This document shows positions 1 to 5,575 of a DNA stretch of 6,771 bases, piece by piece; position 1 is the stretch's first letter, and the number at the start of each line of letters is the position of its first letter. The notes beneath the pieces are model-generated. The model was not told the origin of the DNA and did not search any database. It worked only from the letters and a program-made list of their open reading frames with translations. Location of the stretch: positions 1-6,771 of the forward strand of contig JBKOWM010000019.1 of assembly GCA_046724395.1 (NCBI GenBank). The letters are read 5' to 3'. The position numbers were made by a program, and so were the translations under genes. Source of the stretch: DATAEU01 sp046724395. GTDB lineage: Bacteria; Actinomycetota; UBA4738; HRBIN12.

Positions 1-233
1 TGGCGACGCTCACGCCAGGAACGGATGGAGTCGGCAATCCCCACAGTGGGCCACACGATACGCCCGTCCGGTGTCGCACACTTGACGCCGAGGAGGACCG
101 TTCTCTTGGCGCGGCTGAACGACCTCAACGAGTGGCGGCCGCCGGGCCTGGCCTCTCCTGCACGGTCGCCTGCTGGCGTCCTTGACGAGAGAGGACCCGC
201 GGTAATCTGGGTGGTCTTCGCTCTCTTCGTCAC
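1..233 (-). CDS. Partial small protein, unknown function (3' end outside window)
   Basis: An open frame of 77 codons starts at a GTG (233-231) and reads out of the left edge with no stop, so the C-terminus is missing. The start is lysine/threonine rich (VTKRAKTTQITAG) and the later part reads like folded protein (RTVLLGVKCATPDGRIVWP, then TVGIADSIRSWRERR). Third codon positions are mostly G or C. The competing frame over the same bases is proline/arginine rich and looks like a shadow. I do not recognise the family. The start is uncertain: no good Shine-Dalgarno precedes the GTG, only a G-run next to it. It points the same way as the other small genes on this side of the window. Coding status is an inference from composition. 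Confidence 0.35.
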   Translation of the reverse strand, partial: MTKRAKTTQITAGPLSSRTPAGDRAGEARPGGRHSLRSFSRAKRTVLLGVKCATPDGRIVWPTVGIADSIRSWRERR

Positions 234-559
234 CCCGGCTAGTACCCCCGTGCGAGCGTGGTCCCCCTCGGGAAGGTCCGCGCCGGTGGATGGACGATGC
301 GCGAGGTCTATGCGGACCCGGCCACGAACGAGGGCAGCACGGATTCTCGATGGCGAGGGGCATGCGTGGCCTCGTGGAGAACTTTCTCCGGGCTCAGGCC
401 TCAAATGGCGGATCCATCACCGAGAGAACATCCGCGTTCTGTTCGAGGATTGATCGCGGGTCGGCTGCCGCTTTGCATTGCGACTGACACTTCACGCATT
501 GCAACTGACACTCCACGCATCGCGTTACCCGGCACCATCCGCGAGAGCAGCCAGCGCAG
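234..559. other. Stretch without a convincing gene; contains minus-strand fragments and a tandem repeat
   Basis: No single frame here looks like a normal gene. Two minus-strand fragments may be remnants. One is a 45-codon frame from an ATG at 538-536 to a TGA at 403-401, which reads through the tandem repeat as SVAMREV-like units. The other lies just beyond, about 400-308, and ends in a TAG: it includes LSPEKVLHEATHAPRHRE and would need a frame change to join an ATG at 417-415. The dyad GGAGAA-ct-TTCTCC lies at 376-389. I would not annotate any of these as functional. Confidence 0.4.
477..518. repeat. Two-copy 21-bp tandem repeat
   Basis: Two adjacent 21-base units (477-497 and 498-518) match at 19 of 21 positions, differing at 482/503 (G/A) and 492/513 (T/C). 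A partial third unit follows from 519 (ATCGCGTT against ATTGCGAC). The unit length is a multiple of three, so it reads as a seven-residue repeat on both strands: IATDTSR/IATDTPR on plus and SVAMREV-like on minus. Two copies are too few to call an iteron array or to assign a role. Confidence 0.85.
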
Positions 560-754
560 TTACTCCGCTGCCTTCCCCCCGGCGTACTCGAAGCCCCTAT
601 GGAACCCCTCGGAGAAGACCCGTCGCAGCGTTTCGTCTATCTCCCACTCCATGAAGTGACGGGCAGTTAACCCTTCCGCTGAGATGTCCTCTTGTGCGAG
701 GTAGGCACGAGCTTCCTCCATCGCCTTGCTGTGGAGAGCCTTGTCCATCTCCAT
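560..754 (-). CDS. Small acidic helical protein, unknown function
   Basis: This frame encodes 64 residues beginning MEMDKALHSKAMEEARAYLA and ending GFEYAGGKAAE, stop TAA at 560-562. I chose the ATG at 754-752 because a strong GGAAGGAG (766-759) sits four bases before it. The next ATG (748-746) is also well placed, at ten bases. An in-frame ATG at 793 would give 77 residues but has only a weak AGGT and would overlap the end of the upstream mosaic gene by 26 bases. The protein is rich in Glu/Ala with no cysteine and no membrane segment; most of it should form helices, with aromatic residues near the end (FMEWEIDETLRRVFSEGF). I do not recognise the family. Its good ribosome site and intact frame make it the most credible gene at the left end. 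It would be the last gene of a minus-strand run with the two mosaics upstream. Confidence 0.5.
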   Translation of the reverse strand: MEMDKALHSKAMEEARAYLAQEDISAEGLTARHFMEWEIDETLRRVFSEGFHRGFEYAGGKAAE

Positions 755-767
755 CCCGCTCCTTCCC

Positions 768-1260
768 TCAGTGACGTTCTCGACGTACGACATCTCGACC
801 TAAAGCAGACCAGACGCGGTCTATCCCAAAGTCTTCCCACCGAACGAGCAGCTCGTCATTGAGCTTCGCGTAGCATCCCAGGGAGAGCACGCGTCGGTCG
901 GTCCTCCTCGGCGTCGATGAAGAGTTCGGCGGACGTCCTCGTTGTCGTCTTCGACTCGGCCCAGAAGTCCCCGATCCGGGAGAGCGCGGCCGTGCAACGT
1001 CGCCGATCCACCGGTCGATGCGAGACGTGGCAGAGCCAAGGATTAGGGTCCGACGATGCGGCGTCGGAGCCGAACGGACGCTACCCGACCACGTCGACCT
1101 TGGGGATAACGCCGATTGTGCGCAGCGTCCGGGCGGCTGCACGTGACGGATGGACCGATGGCCTCCTTGACGCCCGTTCGCACCCAGCCGGGGCTTCGGG
1201 TGGGCGGAGGGCTCGGCCTTGACGCTCCCTTGGGAGGGCTCATGCACCCCGACGTCGATG
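768..1260 (-). pseudogene. Frame-mosaic remnant of an unidentified minus-strand gene
   Basis: No single frame is convincing over its whole length, but protein-like segments follow one another across frames in the same direction: VGVHEPSQGSVKAE (about 1252-1212), GWVRTGVKEAIGPSVT (1189-1142), AARTLRTIGVIPKVDVVG (1137-1084, then an in-frame TAG at 1083-1081), TLILGSATSRIDRWIGDVA (about 1049-992), AALSRIGDFWAESK through AELFIDAEED (990-901), and RRVLSLGCYAKLNDELLVRW onward from 896 to a TGA at 770-768. The switch near 900 coincides with a duplicated GACC (minus strand, 903-896); removing one copy joins EED to RRVLSL in frame. At least five indels are needed overall, so this is either a badly decayed gene or over-reading of patterns. 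The product is not recognised. The left boundary is the TGA; the right boundary is approximate. Confidence 0.4.
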
Positions 1261-1271
1261 CGGCCTTCGGG

Positions 1272-1700
1272 CTAGCCCTCCGCCCATCCTTTATAACGTT
1301 CGAGGGTTGCGTAGGTGCGAGCCGAGCCGGCTCTCAACCCCGCGTTCGCCTGCCCGGCGGTGAGATACGTGGAGGGTGTCGGCCGATGCGACTGGCCCGA
1401 TAGCCGCCTCGATCTCGCCGAACTCCCGCTTGAGATGCCGACCGGCCGTTCAGGAACCGAGCGGTGTCGTAGTAGAAGCCGTCGTGGCCATGCAGAGCGC
1501 ACGCTCGTCCCACCAGGCACGGTTCGGCTCGTTGGGATCCACGAATTTGAGTGAACCACTTTCTGGCGTCAGGCGGCGCCAGCAGTCGTTCTCGCAGCAG
1601 GCATGAAGCTGTCGACACGACCCGGCCGAACTTCGTCTCAACGTAGTCGATTGTGGTAGGACGGCGAGGCGGGAGAAGGATGGCATAGGCCGTTTCTGAC
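1272..1700 (-). pseudogene. Second frame-mosaic remnant of an unidentified minus-strand gene
   Basis: As in the neighbouring mosaic, protein-like segments on the minus strand continue each other in different frames: TTIDYVETKFGRVV (about 1661-1619), ENDCWRRLTPESGSLKFVDP then NEPNRAWWDERALCM (about 1585-1489), GHDGFYYDTARFLNGR (1489-1442), HLKREFGEIEAAIGPVASAD (1437-1378), and YLTAGQANAGLRAGSARTYA then TLERYKGWAEG ending in TAG at 1274-1272. Four frame changes are needed. The aromatic and acidic content (WWDER, GFYYDTARF, ERYKGW) is unlike the Arg/Pro/Ser-rich shadow frames, which is the main reason to think it was once a gene. The family is not recognised. The right end fades out before the plus-strand hydrolase start at 1792. 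Twelve bases separate its stop from the first segment of the next mosaic, as expected for consecutive genes in one transcription unit. Confidence 0.4.
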
Positions 1701-1791
1701 CGCGGCGGCGTTCGGACCTTGCTCGACGGTCCATGGCCGTGAGGCGACGAGGCAGCCTCGGATAGGAGGCCAAGAGAGTAGGTCTGAACCG

Positions 1792-3000
1792 ATGCAGACC
1801 TCAAAGTCGCGGCTTGCGGTGGTCCTCGCGCTCATGTCCGCGGCCTGCGCCGCCCAGCCCGGCGAGATCTCCACCACGGCGGTCGAGGCGGACCAAGCCA
1901 TGGGAGCCAGGGTCGACACGGCAGCTGCAGATGCCCTGCGCGAGATCGCTGCTGCGGGATTCTCGGTGGCCGTGGTCAGAGACGGTCGGCTGGTGCTGGC
2001 GAAGGGCTACGGATACGCAAATCTGGCCGAGCGCGTCCCGGCCTCCGCGACCACGATCTACCGGCTGGCTTCCATCACCAAGGAGTTCACCGCCGCCGCG
2101 ATCCTGCACCTCGCCGAACGGGGCCGACTGTCCCTCGACGATCCGATCGGCGACTACCTGCCCGACTACCCGGGCGACGGGCAGCGGATCACGATCAGAC
2201 AGCTTCTCTCGCACACCTCGGGCCTGTCCGATGCCTCGGTGCTTCCTCTTTTGGAGGAATCGGGTGGCGTCGGGATCGATCGGAATGAACTCATCGATCT
2301 CGTCGCGGCGCAGCCTCTCGACTCCGAGCCGGGGGCCGAGCATTCGTACAGCAACGTGGGCTACATCCTGCTCGGCATCCTGATCGAGCACGTCACGGGA
2401 CGCGCGTACGCCGACTACATCGAGAAGGAGATCCTCCGACCGCTCGGGCTCGATCGAACCTTTCAGTGTCCGGACGAGCAGCGTCCGGACAACGGGTGGG
2501 CTCACGGATACGACATCCAGTACGGCAACTGGCCACGGGCGCTCCGACTCGGCCGTCCGCCTGCGTTCATCGATCCACCCCCGATTGACATGGGTGTCGT
2601 CTCATCCGCGGGAGCGCTGTGCTCGACGGCAACGGACCTGGCCCGTTGGCCAGGCCTGCTCCGGTCGTTCCTCGACCCCGGATCCTTCCGAGAGATGTCC
2701 CGGCCGACGGTCCTGGCCGATGGGACCGAGGTGCCGTACGGGCTCGGGCTCCAGATCCGCCGGTTCGGCTCGCACCCAGCCCTCTCCCATGGTGGTGTGG
2801 TCAACGGCTTCGTCAGCCTTCTGGCCGAGTTCCCCGACGACGATCTCTCGGTGGCGATGCTGGTGAACACCCGGCTGCTCAACCTGGAGCAAGGCCTCGA
2901 GCTGGCGAACAGAGTGCTGCGGGCCGTCTTCGATGAACCGACGAGCGAGTGGAGCGATCCACTGGAGGCCCCAACGCCTGGAAGTGAAAGCTCGCCATGA
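1792..3000 (+). CDS. Beta-lactamase-fold serine hydrolase, probable lipoprotein (class C/penicillin-binding-protein-like)
   Basis: This 402-residue protein belongs to the beta-lactamase-related serine hydrolase superfamily (class C beta-lactamase, D,D-peptidase and esterase relatives). The catalytic motifs are in order: SITK at 94-97 (SxxK, nucleophile Ser94 and Lys97), YSN at 186-188 (YxN, Tyr186) and HGG at 333-335 (replacing the KTG box). The family signature LLSHTSGL is at 138-145 and RPLGLDRTF at 216-224. The N-terminus is a signal sequence, positive at 5-7 and hydrophobic at 8-15, with Cys19 in SAAC; Ser at -3 makes the lipobox imperfect, so it may be a lipoprotein or simply secreted. 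Length is normal and the frame is clean. The ATG is the only good start: no in-frame alternative lies close upstream, and an AGGAGG at 1764-1769 is too far away to be ideal. Substrate cannot be told from sequence: peptidoglycan peptides, esters and amides are all possible, and true beta-lactam resistance is not implied. The stop overlaps the next gene. Confidence 0.95.
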   Translation: MQTSKSRLAVVLALMSAACAAQPGEISTTAVEADQAMGARVDTAAADALREIAAAGFSVAVVRDGRLVLAKGYGYANLAERVPASATTIYRLASITKEFTAAAILHLAERGRLSLDDPIGDYLPDYPGDGQRITIRQLLSHTSGLSDASVLPLLEESGGVGIDRNELIDLVAAQPLDSEPGAEHSYSNVGYILLGILIEHVTGRAYADYIEKEILRPLGLDRTFQCPDEQRPDNGWAHGYDIQYGNWPRALRLGRPPAFIDPPPIDMGVVSSAGALCSTATDLARWPGLLRSFLDPGSFREMSRPTVLADGTEVPYGLGLQIRRFGSHPALSHGGVVNGFVSLLAEFPDDDLSVAMLVNTRLLNLEQGLELANRVLRAVFDEPTSEWSDPLEAPTPGSESSP

Positions 3001-3590
3001 ACTGGCGCTCGCGAAGGGACGGGGTGGCCGCGATGTTCGCAGGAGGGTTGGTCGCGGTCGCGATCGTCGGTCCGGCGGTCTGGGACGGCTTCTGGCTCGC
3101 CCTGGCGCCGGCTGCAGTGCTCCTGATCCCGGCCGCCATAGACCTCCACATGGCCTGGCGACCGCACGACGGGCGACTCGGGACCGTTGGTTCACTGGTC
3201 CTCGCAACGGCTGCGGCCGGCCTGGTCGTTCTTGCGCTGCTCGGCGCGGTCATCACGGCCGATCTCGGCATGGAACCGCGTTGGCTGGTCTTCCCGGAAC
3301 AGGTGGCGGGCTACGCGCTCATCGCGGGAGCCCTGCTGTTCGGCGCGGCGGCGTTCCGGACAGGTCGGGTGCCTCGATGGGCCGCGGCGGCGTTCGCCGT
3401 GGGCCTTCCTCTCGGCCTGGGGATCGACGTGGCCATCAACGCGTTCCCCTTCGGCGAGTTGTTCTTCTTTGCGGGTTATGGGTTCTACATTGGACTCGGT
3501 CTGTTCGCCTTGTCAGTGATTCGACTCGGACTCGCCACTCGCGAGACTCGAAGTGAAGTCGATCAGGAGGCGGAGATCGATCGTCCATAG
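2997..3590 (+). CDS. Six-helix integral membrane protein, unknown function
   Basis: A 197-residue protein starting at the ATG of an ATGA overlap with the hydrolase stop, which points to translational coupling and co-transcription. Hydrophobic segments lie at about 11-29, 31-54, 63-86, 102-121, 128-147 and 152-180, separated by short loops. Charged loop residues (RSRR at 4-7, WRPHDGR at 54-60, RTGRVPR at 121-127) suggest a cytoplasmic N-terminus. The last 17 residues form a charged tail (RETRSEVDQEAEIDRP), probably cytoplasmic. There are no cysteines, no conserved transporter motif that I recognise, and no catalytic signature. An Asp in the fifth helix (GIDVAI) may matter for folding or function. 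Pairing with an exported serine hydrolase suggests a shared envelope role, such as modifying a cell-wall or membrane substrate, but that is inference from position only. The alternative is an unrelated hypothetical protein carried on the same transcript. Confidence 0.9.
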   Translation: MNWRSRRDGVAAMFAGGLVAVAIVGPAVWDGFWLALAPAAVLLIPAAIDLHMAWRPHDGRLGTVGSLVLATAAAGLVVLALLGAVITADLGMEPRWLVFPEQVAGYALIAGALLFGAAAFRTGRVPRWAAAAFAVGLPLGLGIDVAINAFPFGELFFFAGYGFYIGLGLFALSVIRLGLATRETRSEVDQEAEIDRP

Positions 3591-3624
3591 GTCGCCGGTG
3601 TGGCCGGCCCGACGCGCTCTTAGG

Positions 3625-3644
3625 CCGCGGAGATCGATCCGCGG
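3625..3644 (+). terminator. Hairpin between convergent genes, candidate terminator
   Basis: CCGCGGA (3625-3631) and TCCGCGG (3638-3644) form a perfect 7-bp stem around a six-base loop, extendable by a G-T and a G-C pair to 9 bp. It lies 34 bases after the membrane-protein stop and before the stop of the oppositely directed kinase remnant (3687), so it could end transcription from both sides. No T-run follows on either strand, so classical rho-independent action is doubtful. A weaker stem CCCGG/CCGGG follows at 3660-3681. Confidence 0.45.
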
Positions 3645-3686
3645 TCCGGTCGTCGTCACCCCGGCGGAGATCCCATCCGGGAGGAT

Positions 3687-4020
3687 CTAGCGAGTCGTCG
3701 AGATCGCACCCACGAGGAGGATGCCAGAGATCGTGGTGCCGCTTCCCGGCGCCGACCGAACCTGGATCCTCTCTCCAAGTGCGTCGAGTCGGTCGGCCAT
3801 CCCCTGGCAACCCTGTGCCGTAGCTGGTTGTCGAGGGGTCGACCCCGGTCCCGTTGTCTTCGACGAACCTCAGCTCTCCATCGACCGACCGGCCGCCCAA
3901 CACGATCGATGCTGCGACCCGCCAGGAAGTCGAGACCTGCGCGTCACCTGGCGAGCCCTCGACTACGAGGTCACGGTCTACCGAAGCCTTAGTGAGGTCG
4001 AAGCTTCTTGTCACTCGTTT
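3687..4020 (-). pseudogene. Remnant of a sensor histidine kinase: ATPase (HATPase_c) domain only, frameshifted
   Basis: The minus strand encodes the C-terminal ATP-binding half of a two-component sensor kinase of the NarL/UhpB (HisKA_3) type. Recognisable parts are RVAASIVLGGRSVDGELRF, the G1 box EDNGTGVDP (DNGTG codons at 3858-3844), SYGTGL, then QGMADRLDALGERIQVRSAP and GSGTTISG, ending in TAG at 3689-3687. GTGL lies in one frame and QGMADRL in the next: one extra C on the minus strand (GG on plus at 3806-3807) breaks the gene, and removing it restores GTGLQGMADRL, the expected motif. The phospho-acceptor histidine region, sensor and membrane parts are absent, and the usual N-box sequence is not seen where it should be (near 3920-3955), so the 5' side is lost or replaced. 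The frame stays open further upstream, but I see no kinase features there. No response regulator is adjacent. It is not expected to make a working kinase. Confidence 0.75.
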
Positions 4021-4530
4021 CGACGAGACTCGCGTTGGTAGTGGCGTCCGCTGAGGGGAGCCCGTCATCCGGACAACACGACGGGGGCACGACAGCTCGC
4101 GACACGGCTCCCCGCCCATATTCGCCAGAGGGCGCGCAGTGGGGATCTGAGCCACTCGGTGACAAGCGGCGAGTGCCGGGTACGACCGAAGGAACGCGGT
4201 CGTCCCCTGCCCGTCGCACTGAGGTCGTCGACTGGGTGAAGGCTAAGCCAAGTTCGGGCCGCGAAACTAGCGTTCAGCGGGTCATCTGACCTCGTCGCTG
4301 GGCGACGATGGTCCCTATCAGGGAGGCCGGGATGAATCGCGAACAGCTGAGCTCGATCGCATCGAGAAGCGCCACCCATTGCTTGGACGATCCCTGTGGG
4401 ACCGTCCACGAGCGCTTGCGACTCCTCAAGGTAGAACGTCTCGTGCGATCGGACCGTTCAAGGCATGCCGGCTCCGATATGGCAACGCGGCGGAGTGCGG
4501 CCGGTGGATCCGATCGCTCCGCCACGCTTC
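4021..4530. other. Ambiguous stretch with competing open frames on both strands
   Basis: No gene here is secure. On the minus strand an 83-codon frame (GTG at 4525 to TGA at 4274) ends plausibly with WVALLDAIELSCSRF and IPASLIGTIVAQRR, and another minus frame contains ETFYLEESQALVDGPTGIVQ, so this may be a further frame mosaic. On the plus strand an 80-codon frame starting at ATG 4308 (second ATG 4332) overlaps it. The two main candidates share third-codon positions, and by my hand count G/C is enriched there over about 4308-4430, so composition does not decide the strand cleanly. Nearer the kinase remnant, a minus frame ends SADATTNASLVETSDKKLR with a TAA at 3991-3989. Its meaning is unknown. 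Confidence 0.4.
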
Positions 4531-4710
4531 CTACGCGGCGTGTTTGTTAGCCCGCTGGTGTGATCGACGCCGACCCCATACGGGCAACCGTGACGACTCG
4601 GCCCAAGTATGTCCGAGCGCTGGGTCGGTGCTCCGCGCGAGCCGAAGGGCCGCGGCGTCCGTCGGTGCCATCAGAATCCGGAGCCGTCGCAACCTCGCCT
4701 GATCCCTCAT
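4531..4710 (-). CDS. Small basic protein, unknown function
   Basis: This 59-codon frame begins MRDQARLRRLRILMAPTDAA at ATG 4710-4708 and ends HQRANKHAA with TAG at 4533-4531. A GGGGAGG (4729-4723) lies 12 bases before the ATG, slightly long spacing but a strong sequence. The start is 24 bases after the stop of the 63-residue gene, which suggests one transcript. The product is strongly basic (many Arg, clustered at both ends), so nucleic-acid binding is possible but not shown by any motif. A second minus frame is also open across these bases, with lower G/C at third positions and no ribosome site, so I preferred this one. It is too short and featureless for a family call. Confidence 0.35.
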   Translation of the reverse strand: MRDQARLRRLRILMAPTDAAALRLARSTDPALGHTWAESSRLPVWGRRRSHQRANKHAA

Positions 4711-4734
4711 GGCGTTGCGTTTCCTCCCCGAAAC

Positions 4735-4926
4735 TCAGCTGGCCTGTTTCTCGGATACCTCTTCGACAATCTCCATCTCATCGAGGATCGCGTGCAGCTT
4801 CGCCCATCCGGTCGGCCGCTCGTGCCTGGCGAACCAGATTGGCGGGGAGCGGTTGCCTTCAAAGTGAAGGGTGATGTCGTCGCCCCGTTCGATGACTTCC
4901 AACGTGATTCGCGCTCGACGTGCCAT
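4735..4926 (-). CDS. Small protein, unknown function
   Basis: A 63-residue protein, MARRARITLEVIERGDDITL at the start and DEMEIVEEVSEKQAS at the end. GAGGAG (4942-4937) lies ten bases before the ATG. The first part alternates hydrophobic and polar residues (RITLEVIER, DITLHFEGN), as in a two-strand beta hairpin, followed by a Trp/Pro-rich turn (SPPIWFARHERPTGW) and an acidic helix (AKLHAILDEMEIVEEV). It has no signal peptide and no membrane segment. The balanced composition, good ribosome site and clean stop make it the most convincing of the small genes at right. I do not recognise the family. It sits between a 70-codon frame (37 bases upstream) and a 59-codon frame (24 bases downstream) in the same direction, consistent with a small operon, possibly part of an accessory element. 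Confidence 0.6.
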   Translation of the reverse strand: MARRARITLEVIERGDDITLHFEGNRSPPIWFARHERPTGWAKLHAILDEMEIVEEVSEKQAS

Positions 4927-4963
4927 GACGTCCCTACTCCTCTTCGGAGCTCAGTCCTCTTCG

Positions 4964-5176
4964 CTACCCGGGCGGCGGGAAGGCAAACGACTGGTGCTGG
5001 TAGGACGCCGTCGTGCGCGATGGTTCGGATGTCTTCAGAGCGCGCGGGACTACACCCCAGAATGACGGAAGAGCGGGCCATTCGGTGATGGTCTTCCGCT
5101 CGCTCAACCGCCTTTCCTCGCTGATGGGACTCCTGTCGAGCGTGGCGAGCAGCGGCGTCCTCGTCGGCGTCGTCAC
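4964..5176 (-). CDS. Possible small protein, unknown function
   Basis: A 70-codon frame starts at GTG 5176-5174 and ends in TAG at 4966-4964. An AAGG about ten bases before the GTG could serve as the ribosome site. The sequence reads TTPTRTPLLATLDRSPISEE, then RRLSERKTITEWPALPSFWG, and ends SYQHQSFAFPPPG. Third codon positions are mostly G/C, especially in the first half. The tail is Ser/Thr/Pro rich and looks disordered. No motif, signal or membrane segment is visible, and the family is not recognised. An overlapping minus frame also has a protein-like piece (SEDIRTIAHDGVLPAPVV, about 5040-4985), so a frame change inside this stretch is possible and the C-terminal third is doubtful. It lies downstream of the hairpin run and upstream of the 63-residue gene. 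Confidence 0.35.
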   Translation of the reverse strand: MTTPTRTPLLATLDRSPISEERRLSERKTITEWPALPSFWGVVPRALKTSEPSRTTASYQHQSFAFPPPG

Positions 5177-5231
5177 GGAGCGACCGCCTTGGCAGGCGCG
5201 CCGAAGCGCCGCAGCCGCCGGAGCAGAGAAA

Positions 5232-5257
5232 GGGCCGGGCTCTCACACACCCGGCCC
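5232..5257 (-). terminator. Strong GC hairpin, probable terminator for the minus-strand genes to its right
   Basis: GGGCCGGG (5232-5239) and CCCGGCCC (5250-5257) form a perfect 8-bp stem around a ten-base loop. On the minus strand the stem is followed by TTTCTCTGCTC, a modest U-rich tail, and lies 48 bases past the stop of the 89-codon frameshifted gene, the expected place for its terminator. On the plus strand it is followed by CTCTCGTTT, so it could also act in that direction, but no good plus-strand gene ends here. Confidence 0.5.
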
Positions 5258-5268
5258 CTCTCGTTTGC

Positions 5269-5331
5269 GGTCTCCCCGTTAGCAGGTGAGGGAGACCGGG
5301 CTGGTCAGCCCGTTCGGGTCACTGGCCGAAC
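5269..5331. repeat. Three further back-to-back inverted repeats
   Basis: Directly beside the 5232-5257 hairpin are GGTCTCCC/GGGAGACC (5269-5276 with 5290-5297, 13-base loop), CGGGCTG/CAGCCCG (5297-5303 with 5306-5312, two-base loop) and GTTCGG/CCGAAC (5312-5317 with 5326-5331, eight-base loop). The second shares base 5297 with the first, and the third shares 5312. The stop codon of the 89-codon gene (5307-5305) falls in the middle hairpin and the last lies within its coding end. They may form a compound terminator or structured RNA 3' end. Confidence 0.6.
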
Positions 5332-5575
5332 AGCCTCGCACTCGATCAGCAAATCCGCGAACGGGCGCGTCTTTGGGTTCGCCCAATAGTCACCGATCGT
5401 CGCTGCTCGCTCAAAGTCGGGCTGAAGGAGAACGTGCAGAAGCTCGGCTCTGGCAGCTGGCGGAAGACGATCCAGGTCGCGCCGGATCTGGCGCTCGAGA
5501 CGGTGAGGCTCTAGGGCACGACGAAAGGCTACTCCGGGCCACGAACGGATGGCCGATCATCCTCGGCTGCGTCAT
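5305..5575 (-). pseudogene. Small gene broken by a single-base frameshift, unknown function
   Basis: The ATG (5575-5573) overlaps the stop of the 44-codon gene as ATGA. The first frame reads MTQPRMIGHPFVARSSLS; a different frame then gives RALEPHRLERQIRRDLDRLP, PAARAELLHVLLQPDFERAA, TIGDYWANPKTRPFADLLIE and CEAVRPVTRTG, stop TGA at 5307-5305. The span is 271 bases, one more than 90 codons, so removing one base near 5519-5524 joins SSLS to RALE and yields an 89-residue protein. The second frame alone has no usable start codon. The product would be soluble and mostly helical, with a conserved-looking WANPKTRPFADLL segment. I do not recognise the family. Either a recent inactivating insertion, a sequencing error or, less likely, programmed frameshifting explains it. 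A hairpin cluster overlaps and follows its 3' end. Confidence 0.55.

Noticed and set aside
376..389. Dyad GGAGAA-ct-TTCTCC as an operator
   Set aside because: It is isolated, has no adjacent convincing promoter or gene start, and such short dyads are expected by chance.
1801..2505. Long open frame of 234 codons on the minus strand
   Set aside because: It lies antisense to the hydrolase gene, whose catalytic motifs are in the plus frame. The minus frame is a shadow caused by high GC.
4014..4027. CTCGT-TTCG-ACGAG hairpin as a terminator
   Set aside because: The stem is only 5 bp, no T-run follows, and no gene ends just before it on the plus strand.
3436..4155. 239-codon minus frame taken as one intact protein
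   Set aside because: Only its middle part is protein-like, and that part is a histidine-kinase segment that continues in another frame after 3807. The 3' part is a shadow of the membrane-protein gene.
4531..4560. Possible integron attC site: minus-strand GGCTAACAA followed by a CGCCGCG/CGTGGCG stem near the end of a small gene
   Set aside because: The first box does not fit RYYYAAC and no matching GTTRRRY box with complementary arms follows at the right distance. No integron integrase is in the window.
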